Shown: in pieces, positions 17,819-27,104 of the stretch
Position numbering within the stretch: the stretch's first letter is position 1
Layout of the letters: each line of letters opens with the position of its first letter
Origin: Pseudomonas sp. G.S.17
GTDB lineage: Bacteria; Pseudomonadota; Gammaproteobacteria; Pseudomonadales; Pseudomonadaceae
Length of the DNA: 64,000 nt
Direction: 5' to 3'
NCBI RefSeq assembly: GCF_038096165.1
Contig: NZ_CP151076.1
Coordinates: forward strand, 558,001 to 622,000
Notes under the pieces: model-generated
What the model saw: only the letters and a program-made list of their open reading frames with translations
Databases searched by the model: none
What the model was told of the DNA's origin: nothing
Made by a program: the position numbers and the translations under genes

Positions 17819-18490
17819 TCAAGTCTTGTTGTGATCAATATCCAGGTTATAGAAGGTCGCTTTACCGCCTTCATTGCTATAGCCGGAATGATCCTGCGTA
17901 TACACGCCCGCTTTGAAATACAACGGTTTGTCGCGCCAGGTGGCGCTGATGGGCGTGTTCCAGTTCATGTTTCTGGCGCTGATGCTCAGCTGCCCGCCGG
18001 GGCTGAGGTGGATGATGTATTTGAATTTCTCATTCAGCGGCACGCCTTCGGCGATCTGGACGACACGGGCTTTCTTGTCGTCGAAGCGGTTGCGCACCTT
18101 GGCGACGATGTTCCCCGATCCGGTGCTCTCTTTGTACTGATACTCGACCTTCAGCATGGGCTCGGTGCTGTTATAGGCGTGGATCTGGCCGATAACGATT
18201 TTGCCCGAGGATGGAACTTGATTGACTTCCAGAGTGGCGTTCAAATAGTTGTCGGCGTCGGGATATAGCCAGTTATGCAGCGAGCCGTCCGACCAGGTTT
18301 CGCGCAATTCGCTGCGCGGGTAAATGGCGTTGGCGGTGCGTGCTCCGGTGACCGGCGCCCAGAAGAAAATCGAGCCGGAACCCGAGTTGAAATACTTGCC
18401 GTCGTAGCCTTTGACCAGCTGCGCAGTTTCGATGGTCTTCGGCGGCGAGCCTACCGGGATGCTCAGATTCCAAGAGGAAAGATCAATCAT
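17819..18490 (-). CDS. Polysaccharide lyase family 7 (alginate lyase)
   Basis: A 223-residue single-domain protein matching the alginate_lyase2 (PL7) jelly-roll. It has the three family signatures in order: RSELRE near residue 60, IGQIHAY near 102 and LYFKAGVYTQ near 190. The Gln and His of QIH and the Tyr of the last motif are the usual catalytic and binding residues in this family. PL7 enzymes split alginate by beta-elimination. No signal peptide is visible, so either the enzyme works in the cytosol or leaves by a non-Sec route. No alginate-uptake gene is nearby. The start at 18490 has no obvious ribosome-binding site; MIDLSSWNLSIP is nevertheless a normal beginning for the domain. Confidence 0.85.
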   Translation of the reverse strand: MIDLSSWNLSIPVGSPPKTIETAQLVKGYDGKYFNSGSGSIFFWAPVTGARTANAIYPRSELRETWSDGSLHNWLYPDADNYLNATLEVNQVPSSGKIVIGQIHAYNSTEPMLKVEYQYKESTGSGNIVAKVRNRFDDKKARVVQIAEGVPLNEKFKYIIHLSPGGQLSISARNMNWNTPISATWRDKPLYFKAGVYTQDHSGYSNEGGKATFYNLDIDHNKT

Positions 18491-18807
18491 TTTTTCAGTC
18501 GTCCACTATGTCTCATTGCCAGCACCAAGCGTCTAGCTCGCGGCTTTGGGGTTATTGGTTATACGGTCTGAAAAACTGTTTGTTAATGGAATTTTGTCGA
18601 ACGTCTGACGTCAAAGTGCCGCCATTTTTGCCGCGCGGCCGACTGGGTAAGGCTTCCAGAGATCTACCGTTAGTCGGGTGGCGTTCAGTTTAGAGGTGGC
18701 ATTTGGCTATCTTGCTTCTGGTTTTTCCCGGACGGGGCTAGAGTGAAAGTCATTCGGATGAGGGGAACTCCCGATTCCCTGGCGTCAGGCCACAAAAGAG
18801 AAGCAGC
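18491..18807. other. Intergenic region, no feature recognised
   Basis: A 317-base gap between the divergent lyase and GGDEF-EAL genes. It presumably holds both promoters, but I see no convincing palindrome, REP, RNA gene or coding frame. Confidence 0.4.
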
Positions 18808-20937
18808 ATGGAATGCGCGCAACCCAAGCCAGGTGATGGCTGTTCGGTTTTGTTAGTCGTTGATGACTATCCGGAAAATCTGGTGACGATGCGTGCCGTC
18901 CTCAATCGTCAGGATTGGTGCATCGTTACTGCAAGTTCCGGGATAGAAGCGCTGTCGATCCTTCTCGAAAGAGAGGTGGATCTGGTGCTGCTCGACGTTC
19001 AGATGCCCGGAATGGATGGCTTCGAAGTGGCACGCCTGATGCGCGGCAGCCAACGAACGCGGCTGACGCCGATTATCTTTCTTACCGCCAATGAGCAGTC
19101 ACGGGATGCCGTCCACAAGGGCTACGCCAGTGGCGCGGTGGACTACCTGTTCAAACCCTTCGATCCCCACGTCCTCAAGCCCAAAGTGCAGGCATTGCTG
19201 GAGCAGCAGCAAAATAGCCGCGCCCTGCAAAAGCTGTCGCTGGAGCTGGAGGAGGCCAGGGCGTTCAATGCGTCGGTGCTGGACAATATCGACGAAGGCA
19301 TCCTGGTCATCAATGAGAAAGGCCTGATCAACTTCGCCAACCCTGCGATTTGCGGTTTGCTCGGCGCCGATGCCGAGCAATTGTGCGGGACTTCGCTGCT
19401 CGACTACCTGACCGAGCCGAAGGTGGTGGACTGGCACGAGTCGGGTTTTTATCGCCACTACCGCAGCGGCGAATCCTATCGATTGCATGACGCGAGCCTG
19501 CGCACGACATCCGGTTGCCAGCTGCCAGTAGCGATGTCATGCGCGCCATTGCCGGTGGAGCGCAAAGCCATGGTATTGAGCATTCGGGATATGTCTGTGG
19601 TACGCGATCTGTATCGCCAGCTGGAACAGCAGGCGGTCACCGACACCTTGACCGGGCTGCTCAATCGCCGTGGTTTCTACCAGACCGTCGAAGGCATGCT
19701 GTTGCGCAACGAGCAGGCCGGGAAGTTTCTGGTGCTGCTTTACCTCGATCTGGATGGCTTCAAGCGCATCAATGATTCCCTTGGTCACGATGCTGGCGAT
19801 CAGGTGCTGCTCTGGGTTTCCCAGCAGCTCAAGGAATGCATGCGCCCGTATGACGTGCTGGCGCGCATGGGCGGCGACGAGTTTACCGTGGTCATCGACG
19901 GTCTGGACTTCCCCGAGCACGCCGCCAAAGTCGCGGAAAAACTCATTGAGCGCGTATCGCTGCGCCGACAGGTCGACGGCCTGGACATTACCCTGGGCGC
20001 GAGCATCGGCATTGCGACTTTCCCGGACTGCGGCGCCAATCTGGACGGTCTGCTGCGTGCGGCGGATATCGCCATGTATGAAGCCAAGCGCGCCGGACGT
20101 CAGCAATACCGTTTCTTCGACCAGGAAATGAACGGCCGCGCCCGTTCACGGCTGATGTTGGAGGAAAGCGTACGCACGGCCATCGATGGCAAAGATTTTT
20201 CCATGGTCTATCAGCCTCAGGTCTTCATCGAAAGTGGCCGCCTGCGGGGCTTCGAAGCGCTGTTGCGCTGGCAGCATCCGAGTGCCGGCGACGTACCGCC
20301 GGGGCTGTTTATCCCGTTGCTGGAAGAAACCCGTTTGATCACCAAGCTCGGTGGCTGGATTTTCGAGCAGGGCGCGGCGCAGCGTAAGCGCTGGAACGAA
20401 ATCTTCGATGCCAATCTGGTGCTGAGCGTCAGCGTCAGTTTCACGCAGTTCAGCATGCCCAACCTGGCGTCCGAGTTGCAGCGGGCGATGCAGCGTTTTG
20501 ATCTGAAACCGGGTCAGCTTGAGGTCGAGATCACCGAAAGCTCCCTGGTGCATAACCTGAATCACAGTCGCATGCAGATCCAGTTGCTGCATGACATTGG
20601 CGTTCGCGTGGCGCTGGATGACTTCGGCGTGGGCGAGTGCTCGCTGTCGCATTTGCGCAATCTGGACATCGACACCTTGAAGATCGACCGGCATTTCGTT
20701 GCCAGCATGCTTGGCTCGGTGCGCGACCTGGCGGTTGCCAGAAGCATCATCGAGCTGTGTCGCAATCTGGATGTGCTGGTCATTGCCGAAGGCGTGGAAA
20801 CCATCGAGCAATACCAGTGGCTCAAGGACAATGGCTGCCAGTTGATTCAAGGGTTTCTGGTAGCGCATCCGATGATCGCCGAAGACGCCTTGCTCTTCCC
20901 GCAGCCGTTTGACTGGCAAGGGCTAAAACTCCGCTGA
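18808..20937 (+). CDS. REC-PAS-GGDEF-EAL cyclic-di-GMP protein with altered EAL site
   Basis: A 709-residue cytosolic regulator. The REC domain (about 12-133) has the acidic DD pair, phospho-acceptor D in LLDVQMPGMDG, and K in LFKPFDP. A PAS domain spans about 140-265. The diguanylate cyclase domain (about 275-430) has an intact GGDEF (residues 355-359) and an RPYD inhibitory site five residues before it, so synthesis and feedback control are expected. The EAL domain (about 445-700) keeps EALLRW, EITES, DDFG, LKID and AEGVE. However, the usual metal-binding Asn in VNVS is Ser542 (VSVS), and the DDFGTGYSS loop reads DDFGVGECS, so phosphodiesterase activity may be low. No histidine kinase is adjacent. 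Confidence 0.93.
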   Translation: MECAQPKPGDGCSVLLVVDDYPENLVTMRAVLNRQDWCIVTASSGIEALSILLEREVDLVLLDVQMPGMDGFEVARLMRGSQRTRLTPIIFLTANEQSRDAVHKGYASGAVDYLFKPFDPHVLKPKVQALLEQQQNSRALQKLSLELEEARAFNASVLDNIDEGILVINEKGLINFANPAICGLLGADAEQLCGTSLLDYLTEPKVVDWHESGFYRHYRSGESYRLHDASLRTTSGCQLPVAMSCAPLPVERKAMVLSIRDMSVVRDLYRQLEQQAVTDTLTGLLNRRGFYQTVEGMLLRNEQAGKFLVLLYLDLDGFKRINDSLGHDAGDQVLLWVSQQLKECMRPYDVLARMGGDEFTVVIDGLDFPEHAAKVAEKLIERVSLRRQVDGLDITLGASIGIATFPDCGANLDGLLRAADIAMYEAKRAGRQQYRFFDQEMNGRARSRLMLEESVRTAIDGKDFSMVYQPQVFIESGRLRGFEALLRWQHPSAGDVPPGLFIPLLEETRLITKLGGWIFEQGAAQRKRWNEIFDANLVLSVSVSFTQFSMPNLASELQRAMQRFDLKPGQLEVEITESSLVHNLNHSRMQIQLLHDIGVRVALDDFGVGECSLSHLRNLDIDTLKIDRHFVASMLGSVRDLAVARSIIELCRNLDVLVIAEGVETIEQYQWLKDNGCQLIQGFLVAHPMIAEDALLFPQPFDWQGLKLR

Positions 20938-20991
20938 GTTCTGTACACTGCCGTCTTTTGCATTTTGCCCTTGAGATCAGTAGCACTGCTC

Positions 20992-21504
20992 ATGACAGCT
21001 TCAGCTCCGCTCAAATACCTTCAGGCTTATCCGTCCGCTCTTCAGGAGCAGGTGCGGCAGCTGATTGCCCAGGACAAACTCGGCGAATATCTCCAGCAGC
21101 GCTATCCCGAACGCCATGCGATCCAGAGCGACAAGGCGCTTTACGCCTACGCTCAGGCAATCAAGCAGGAACATCTGCGCAACGCGCCGAACATCGACAA
21201 GGTGCTGTTCGACAATCGCCTGGACCTGACCCATCGCGCGTTGGGCCTGCATTCGACGATTTCCCGCATCCAGGGCGGCAAGCTCAAGGCCAAGAAGGAA
21301 ATCCGCGTCGCCGCGCTGTTCAAGGACGCCGCGCCGGAGTTCCTGAAAATGATCGTCGTGCATGAACTGGCGCACTTCAAGGAATCGGATCACAACAAGG
21401 CGTTCTACCAGCTGTGCGAACACATGCAGCCGGGGTATCACCAGTTGGAGTTCGATCTGCGGATTTACCTGACGTGGCGGGATATGCAGCGCGGACCGTT
21501 GTAG
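20992..21504 (+). CDS. YgjP-like M48-type zinc metallopeptidase
   Basis: A 170-residue soluble protein with the zinc motif HELAHFKESDHNKAFY, the HExxH plus downstream HNxxFY signature of the YgjP/DUF45 family. The substrate is unknown. I start at the ATG at 20992 (MTASAPLKYLQAYPS); an in-frame TTG at 20965 would add nine residues with no better context. It follows the c-di-GMP gene after 54 bases on the same strand and may share its transcript. Confidence 0.85.
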   Translation: MTASAPLKYLQAYPSALQEQVRQLIAQDKLGEYLQQRYPERHAIQSDKALYAYAQAIKQEHLRNAPNIDKVLFDNRLDLTHRALGLHSTISRIQGGKLKAKKEIRVAALFKDAAPEFLKMIVVHELAHFKESDHNKAFYQLCEHMQPGYHQLEFDLRIYLTWRDMQRGPL

Positions 21505-21513
21505 GAGCCAACG

Positions 21514-21566
21514 TGTGTGGGAGCGAGCTTGCTCGCGAAGTGGCCACACAAGTTCGCTCCTACCGG
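21514..21566. repeat. REP unit (class GTGGGAGCGAGCTTGCTCGC)
   Basis: GTGGGAGCGAGCTTGCTCGC is followed closely by a partial inverted copy ending in GTTCGCTCCTACC, in the gap before the winged-helix gene. Confidence 0.8.
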
Positions 21567-21602
21567 GCGGATATTCGATTTTATAGAGCAAGGATTCCAA
21601 CC

Positions 21603-21899
21603 ATGGACGTCAGCAAGACCAAAAGCAGTTTCTACCGCAGGCTTTACGTGGCGTATCTGATCGACAGCCAGCTCGCGAGCAGCGTGCCAGCGTTGATCGA
21701 GGCCACCGGCATGCCGCGTCGCACCGCGCAGGACACCATTGCGGCGCTGGCCGATCTGGATATCCAGTGCGAGTTCGAGCAGCAGGACGGCGCGCGCAAT
21801 CACGCCGGGCATTACCGGATTCGTGACTGGGGCGCCATTGACCGGGACTGGATCACCCAGCACCTGGGGCAGATCAAAGCCGTGCTTGGCTATCCCTGA
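21603..21899 (+). CDS. Small winged-helix/HTH protein
   Basis: A 98-residue basic and acidic mixed protein. Residues 8-55 fit a helix-turn-helix (YRRLYVAYLIDSQL, then PALIEATGMPRRTAQDTIAAL) followed by a short wing with GHYRIRDWG. Such single-domain proteins are annotated in Pseudomonas as winged-helix DNA-binding proteins of unknown target. The frame is open upstream, but the ATG at 21603 with AAGGA nearby is the natural start after the REP. The gene is convergent with elaA, 15 bases away. Confidence 0.75.
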   Translation: MDVSKTKSSFYRRLYVAYLIDSQLASSVPALIEATGMPRRTAQDTIAALADLDIQCEFEQQDGARNHAGHYRIRDWGAIDRDWITQHLGQIKAVLGYP

Positions 21900-21914
21900 A
21901 GGCGACGGCGGCTG

Positions 21915-22373
21915 TCATTCCAGATCGCGACGCATGCCGATGTGCGGAATTTCATCTTCCAGATACACCTCGCCCACCGGCTCGAAGCCGTAGCGGCTGT
22001 AATAGCCTTGCAGGTGAGCTTGCGCGGACAGATAGATCGGCTGATCGGGCCATTTCTTCTCGGCATTCTCCAGCGCTTGCTCCATCAACTCATGACCAAT
22101 GCCCCGGCTACGAATCGAAGGCGCGGTCACGACCCGGCCGATGGTCACGTCACCGCCTTGCTGAATCGGGTCGAGCAGGCGCAGATACGCCACCAGCTTG
22201 TCCTCTTGCCAGGCCATCAAGTGGCAGGTATCGCCCATCAGGTCCAGCCCGTCTACGTCCAGATACACGCATTGCTGCTCGACCACGAACACCTCGGCGC
22301 GCAATTTCAGGATCGCGTACAGCTGTTCTTTGCCGAGGTCGGTGTGATGTTTGCAGATCCATTTGATAGACAT
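21915..22373 (-). CDS. elaA: GNAT N-acetyltransferase, ElaA family
   Basis: A 152-residue acetyltransferase (E. coli ElaA has 153). The N-terminus MSIKWICKHHTDL and the block LRAEVFVVEQQCVYLDVDGLD are typical of ElaA. The acetyl-CoA loop is VVTAPSIRSRGIGHELM, followed by YYSRYGFEPVGEVYLEDEIPHIGM. The acceptor is unknown. The frame extends to 22532, but conservation starts at the ATG at 22373. Confidence 0.9.
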   Translation of the reverse strand: MSIKWICKHHTDLGKEQLYAILKLRAEVFVVEQQCVYLDVDGLDLMGDTCHLMAWQEDKLVAYLRLLDPIQQGGDVTIGRVVTAPSIRSRGIGHELMEQALENAEKKWPDQPIYLSAQAHLQGYYSRYGFEPVGEVYLEDEIPHIGMRRDLE

Positions 22374-22652
22374 GTGGCTGACTCGAAGAAGAAACCTGAC
22401 GCGAATACTAAACGCATCCGCGGGGTTGCCCAATAAAGTTACCCAAAAAACCTCCTGGCCCCTGCCCGATGCGCAGGTTTTTGCAAGATACCTGCGCAGA
22501 ATATTCATTGAACAAGCGCACAAATGCAGCATTCATATCGGTTGTGCAAAGGCTTGAATCAGTCTTCAATACAGGCAACTCGCCATTAGTTGTGCATCGC
22601 TATCCGGGCGCACATTTAGCGTGATTGCCTCGCCTATCTCAGGGAAATGAGC

Positions 22653-23390
22653 ATGCCGTGTTTGCTTCGAGCCGTGGGTTTGCTGGGATGTTTGCTGGTG
22701 GCGCAGGCCAGCGCAGGAGAAAAGCTTCGTCTGGTGGCCGATATCTGGCCGCCGTTCACGGACAGCACCTTGCTCAATGGCGGGCTGGCGACCGATCTGG
22801 TCAGTACGGCCCTCAAGCGCGCCGGGTATGACACCGATTACCGGCAGGTGCCGTGGGCCCGAGCGTTGAACGGTGTGAGCGAAGGACGCTACGACGTACT
22901 GGTCAACGCCTGGTTCAACCAGGAACGCACCAAACTGGGCTTGTTTTCCGCCGAGTATTTGCTCAACCGAGTGCGTTTCGTGAAACGCAGCCGGTCCAGC
23001 GTTGAGTATCGGGAGTTGTATCAGCTCTATGGACGGCCGATTGCCGTGGTGCGCGGTTACACCTATTCCCCGGAATTCGACAACGACGAGATGCTGGAAA
23101 AGGTCCCGGTCAACGACTTCTCCATGGCCGTACGCATGGTGGTTGCCGGACGTGTCGATCTGGCCGTGGAGGATGAATTCGTCGCCCGTTTCTACCTGGC
23201 CCGGGAGTCCAAGGCTGTTCGCGACTCCATTGAGTTCCTGCCCAAGTCATTGAGCGAGAACAGCCTGCACATTATGGTCAGCCTGAAAAACCCGCATCGG
23301 GAAGAGATCGTCGCCAACTTCAATCGCGAGATTGCCGCGATGAAAGCTGACGGCAGTTACGACCAGTTATTCAGGCAGCATGGCTTGTAG
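22653..23390 (+). CDS. Periplasmic solute-binding protein (SBP family 3)
   Basis: A 245-residue amino-acid-type binding protein. A signal peptide (MPCLLRAVGLLGCLLVAQASA, cut before GEKLRL) is followed by the SBP_bac_3 fold: ADIWPPFTD, GGLATDLVSTALKRAGY, VPWARALNGVSEGRYDVLV and IAVVRGYTYSPEF. I start at the ATG at 22653 because AGGGA lies seven bases before it, while the ATG at 22647 is only two bases from that site. There is no permease next to it, so it may sense rather than transport. Its 3' end overlaps the convergent yccS by 20 bases. Confidence 0.85.
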   Translation: MPCLLRAVGLLGCLLVAQASAGEKLRLVADIWPPFTDSTLLNGGLATDLVSTALKRAGYDTDYRQVPWARALNGVSEGRYDVLVNAWFNQERTKLGLFSAEYLLNRVRFVKRSRSSVEYRELYQLYGRPIAVVRGYTYSPEFDNDEMLEKVPVNDFSMAVRMVVAGRVDLAVEDEFVARFYLARESKAVRDSIEFLPKSLSENSLHIMVSLKNPHREEIVANFNREIAAMKADGSYDQLFRQHGL

Positions 23391-25569
23391 CTTCTTCCGG
23401 GGCTTTGATCAGGTGCGCGGCCAGGGTTCGCAATGGCCCCAATTGACGACAGATCAATGCCAGCTGGGTTTGTACCAGACGCTGGCTTTCGTCCAGTTCG
23501 TCAGGCATCTGCTCCAGTTCAGCCGCCAGGTGTTCTTCCGCGTCACTTTGAATCGCGACCGGTTTCTTCTCGGCCAGGCTTTGCGCGATTTCGTCAATGC
23601 TTGCGGCCAGCGTCGCCCCCGCACCTTCGATCAGATGCTCGCGGACTTCGCTTGGCAATTGAGTCTCCCGATGCGCGCCCAGCCCTGACAAATAACTCAG
23701 CAAGGTGTGCGAAAGCACCAGAAAGCGAAAGCCGACATCCGCTTCCTTACGGAAATGCCCCGGCTCCATGAGCATGTTGGCCAGCGTGGTGGACAGCGCC
23801 GCGTCGGCATTGTGGGCGTTGCGGCGAGCGAGGCGATAAGCCAGATCGTCGCTTTTGCCATGGGCGTATTGCTGCATGATCTGGCGCAGATAAATGCTGT
23901 TGCACGTAAGGGTATTGGCCAGCACCTTGTTCAAGCGTCGCCCTTGCCAGTCCGGCAGGAACAGGAACACCGCCAGCCCGGCGATCAGGCTGCCGAGCAA
24001 GGTATCGAACAGACGCGGCAAGAACAGCCCGTAACCGTCGCCCACCTGATTGAAACAGAACAGCACCATCACGGTAATCGCGGCGGTGGATAAGGTGTAG
24101 CGCGTCGTACGGTTGACGAAGAACACCACGCCGGCCAGCACCGCGCACATTGATTGCAGGATCGGGCTGGTGATCAGATCGAACAGCGCCCAGCCGATCG
24201 TCAGGCCGATGGCGGTGCCGATAATCCGCTGACCGAGCTTGCGCCGGGTCGCGCCGTAACTGGGCTGGCAGACGAAAACCGTGGTCAGGATGATCCAGTA
24301 GCCCTGGGACGGGTGAATCAGGTGAACCATGCCGTAGCCGACCGTCAACGCCAGCGGCAGGCGCAAGGCGTGACGAAACAGCAATGAAGTTGGTGTCAGT
24401 TGCAGACGCAGGCGATTCCAGGCGTCCTTGAAATTGCGCGGCGAGCGGTCCAGCAGCGAACTGTCGGTGGCATCGGCCACGGCGTCAGGATTGCTGGCGT
24501 CCTTGATCAGGCGATCAAGTGTGCCGAGGTTGGCGGCCAGGGCGCGCAAGGAGCGCAACAGCCCGCGCCAGGCCGGATTGCTCTGGATACGCAGGTGTTC
24601 CAGCGAGGCCTGCAAATCTTCCATGGCATAGGCGAAGCTGTCGTCGTACACGAACGGCTGACGCAGCTGGATGGATTCGGACAACGCCTGACAGGCCACG
24701 CCTTGTTGACGCAGCAGGCGCTGACAGCGGAACAGCACGTCGCTGTGGAAGAACGCTTCGGCCAGTGAGTTGTACGGGTAATGCGACGAGCTGGCGCGCT
24801 CGTGGATGTCCTGAGCGATGAAATACAGCTTCAGGTAGCGACTGACTTTCGAACCGGGTCGGCCATTGCCGACGCGATGCAGGATGATTTCCTTGGTGGC
24901 ATTCAGGGCTGCGACCACGCGGCCGTTCTGCTGCGCCAGCTCAAGGCGTCGGGCCTCGACATCCAGTTGGCGGATCGGTTCGAACAGGCTCGACTTCAGC
25001 TTCAGGTATTGCCCCAGCTCGCGAAACAGGCGGGCCAGCGCCTGTTGCACCGGCTGGTTGGAAAACAGCATTTGCCACAGCACCGACAACAACCCGTACC
25101 AGGCCGCGCCCGCCACCAGCAGCATCGGCTCATGCCAGAAATCCAGCACTTCGCCGCCGCGCTGATCGACGCCGATCATGGTGTACACCGACAAAATCAG
25201 CGTGCCGTAAGCGATCGCGCTGTAGCGTTCGCCCAAGGCACCGAGCATGGTCAGGCAAAACGCCGCCAGGGCGAACGAGCAGACAAACAGGATCGGGTAG
25301 GGAAACAGCAGTTCCACCGCCAGTGCGGCGATGCTGAAACACACCAGCGTCACGGCCAGCGCATTGAGGCGGCCTTGCCAGCTGTCATCGGTCTCGGCCA
25401 GCGCGCTGGCGATAATCCCCAGGAACAACGGGATCAACAAGCCCATCTCATTCTGATACCAGCACAGCGCCATACTGCCGGTCAGCGCGATGAAGACTCG
25501 AACGCTGTAACTGAATTTATCCAGCGCCCACAGACGACGGAACGTGTGACGAAGAGATTTCGATGCCAT
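23371..25569 (-). CDS. yccS: FUSC-family inner-membrane protein, YccS type
   Basis: A 732-residue membrane protein with two clusters of transmembrane helices (about 20-160 and 405-530), each followed by a cytosolic helical domain. This is the layout of the YccS/YhfK branch of fusaric-acid-resistance-like proteins. The conserved RNFKDAWNRLRLQLTPTSLLFRHALRLPLAL and YWIILTTVFVCQPSYGATRRK segments support YccS. The transported compound is not established. It is the first of several minus-strand genes in the region. Confidence 0.85.
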   Translation of the reverse strand: MASKSLRHTFRRLWALDKFSYSVRVFIALTGSMALCWYQNEMGLLIPLFLGIIASALAETDDSWQGRLNALAVTLVCFSIAALAVELLFPYPILFVCSFALAAFCLTMLGALGERYSAIAYGTLILSVYTMIGVDQRGGEVLDFWHEPMLLVAGAAWYGLLSVLWQMLFSNQPVQQALARLFRELGQYLKLKSSLFEPIRQLDVEARRLELAQQNGRVVAALNATKEIILHRVGNGRPGSKVSRYLKLYFIAQDIHERASSSHYPYNSLAEAFFHSDVLFRCQRLLRQQGVACQALSESIQLRQPFVYDDSFAYAMEDLQASLEHLRIQSNPAWRGLLRSLRALAANLGTLDRLIKDASNPDAVADATDSSLLDRSPRNFKDAWNRLRLQLTPTSLLFRHALRLPLALTVGYGMVHLIHPSQGYWIILTTVFVCQPSYGATRRKLGQRIIGTAIGLTIGWALFDLITSPILQSMCAVLAGVVFFVNRTTRYTLSTAAITVMVLFCFNQVGDGYGLFLPRLFDTLLGSLIAGLAVFLFLPDWQGRRLNKVLANTLTCNSIYLRQIMQQYAHGKSDDLAYRLARRNAHNADAALSTTLANMLMEPGHFRKEADVGFRFLVLSHTLLSYLSGLGAHRETQLPSEVREHLIEGAGATLAASIDEIAQSLAEKKPVAIQSDAEEHLAAELEQMPDELDESQRLVQTQLALICRQLGPLRTLAAHLIKAPEEATSHAA

Positions 25570-25712
25570 AGAAGAGCTGACGGCCTTGTTCGCGATTGAT
25601 CAATCCTGCACACGGATATGTACAGGCCTGAGTGAGGTCTGTACATCCGCTGCGCAAAATTTATTCCGTGTCGCTAGTGGGGGCCGCACTCTCGCACGGC
25701 TGATCCGGTCCT

Positions 25713-25801
25713 GTGGGAGTCGAGCTTGCTCGCGAAGACGGAGTTTCAGATTCGGAATTAGTCGGATGTACTGGCGTATTCGCGAGCAAGCTCGCTCCCA
25801 C
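25713..25801. repeat. REP doublet (class GTGGGAGCGAGCTTGCTCGC)
   Basis: GTGGGAGTCGAGCTTGCTCG and its inverted partner ending in GCTCGCTCCCA flank about 40 bases between yccS and the flavoprotein gene. Confidence 0.88.
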
Positions 25802-25818
25802 AAAATATTGCGAGCGCG

Positions 25819-26997
25819 TCAAACAAACTGCGCCGCCGCATACGCTGAAGCCCAGGCCCACTGGAAGTTGAAACCGCCCAGATGGCCGCTGACGTCCAGT
25901 ACTTCGCCGATGAAGTACAAACCCGGCGACTTCAGTGATTCCATGGTTTTCGAGGAGACTTCGCGGGTATCGACCCCGCCCAGCGTCACTTCCGCCGTGC
26001 GATAGCCTTCAGTGCCTGCCGGGACGACCTGCCAGCTCGCCAGTTTGCCGGCGATATCCGCCAGTTCGGCGTGGGTGTACTGCTTCATGGGCTTGGAGAC
26101 GAACCAGTGCTCGGCAATCAGGTTGGCCATCTTCTTGGTGAAGATTTCCCCCAGCAGGGTTTTCAGCTCGCTGTTGGGGCGCTCGGCTTGTTGCTCGTTG
26201 AGCCAGCTGGCGACGTCGTGATCCGGCAGCAGGTTGATCTCAACGGCATCGCCGGGATTCCAGAACGACGAGATTTGCAGGATCGCCGGGCCGCTGAGGC
26301 CGCGATGGGTGAACAGGATGTTCTCGCGAAAGCTCGTGTCGTTGCAGCTGACCAGACAATCCACCGACGTGCCGGACAGCTCGGTGCAGATTTCCTTGAG
26401 CTGATCGGTGATGGTGAACGGCACAAGGCCGGCGCGAGTCGGCAGCAATGCGTGGCCGAACTGCTTGCCGACCTGATAACCGAATCCGGTCGCGCCCAGC
26501 GTCGGGATCGACAGGCCGCCAGTGGCGATTACCAGTGATTCGCAGCTCAGGTTGCCGAGGGTGGTTGCCAGCGTGTAGCCGGTCTCGGTCTTTTCGATCT
26601 GCTGCACGGACGTGTCCATGTGCAGGCTGACGCCCGCTTGCCGGCATTCGTCCAGCAGCAGTTCGAGGATGTCGCTGGATTTGTTATCGCAGAACAACTG
26701 GCCGAGCTTTTTTTCGTGATACGGCACGCCGTGCTTGGCGACCAGCGCGATGAAATCCCACTGGGTGTAGCGCGCAAGGGCCGATTTGCAGAAGTGCGGG
26801 TTCTGCGACAGGAAATTGGCCGGTTCGGTGTACATGTTGGTGAAATTGCAGCGCCCGCCGCCGGACATGAGGATTTTCTTGCCGGGCTTGTTGGCGTGAT
26901 CGATCAGCATCACCTTGCGCCCGCGACTGGCAGCGGTCAGCGCGCACATCAAACCTGCGGCGCCAGCGCCAATAATCACAACGTCAGTAACGGGCAC
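25819..26997 (-). CDS. NAD(P)/FAD-dependent oxidoreductase, HI0933/YhiN family
   Basis: A 392-residue flavoprotein. The N-terminal Rossmann site is VVIIGAGAAGLMCALTAASRG, followed by the family signature MSGGGRCNFTN. LVIATGGLSIPTLGATGFGYQ and the C-terminal GEVLDVSGHLGGFNFQWAWASA complete FAD binding. The physiological substrate is unknown; relatives include BaiN. The start is a GTG at 26997 with GAGG eight bases before it. Confidence 0.88.
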   Translation of the reverse strand: MPVTDVVIIGAGAAGLMCALTAASRGRKVMLIDHANKPGKKILMSGGGRCNFTNMYTEPANFLSQNPHFCKSALARYTQWDFIALVAKHGVPYHEKKLGQLFCDNKSSDILELLLDECRQAGVSLHMDTSVQQIEKTETGYTLATTLGNLSCESLVIATGGLSIPTLGATGFGYQVGKQFGHALLPTRAGLVPFTITDQLKEICTELSGTSVDCLVSCNDTSFRENILFTHRGLSGPAILQISSFWNPGDAVEINLLPDHDVASWLNEQQAERPNSELKTLLGEIFTKKMANLIAEHWFVSKPMKQYTHAELADIAGKLASWQVVPAGTEGYRTAEVTLGGVDTREVSSKTMESLKSPGLYFIGEVLDVSGHLGGFNFQWAWASAYAAAQFV

Positions 26998-27023
26998 AGC
27001 GGTTTCCTCGGGTGTCTGAATGA

Positions 27024-27091
27024 CGCCCTCGCGGATAAATCCGCTCCTACAAGAAAAATCTGATCCGTAGGAGCGGCTTTAGCCGCGAGGG
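27024..27091. repeat. REP doublet (class GTAGGAGCGGCTTTAGCCGC)
   Basis: GCCCTCGCGGATAAATCCGC on the left and CGTAGGAGCGGCTTTAGCCG on the right are inverted relative to each other, 15 bases apart, between dbpA and the flavoprotein gene. Confidence 0.85.
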
Positions 27092-27104
27092 TTTCAGTGG
27101 TTGG

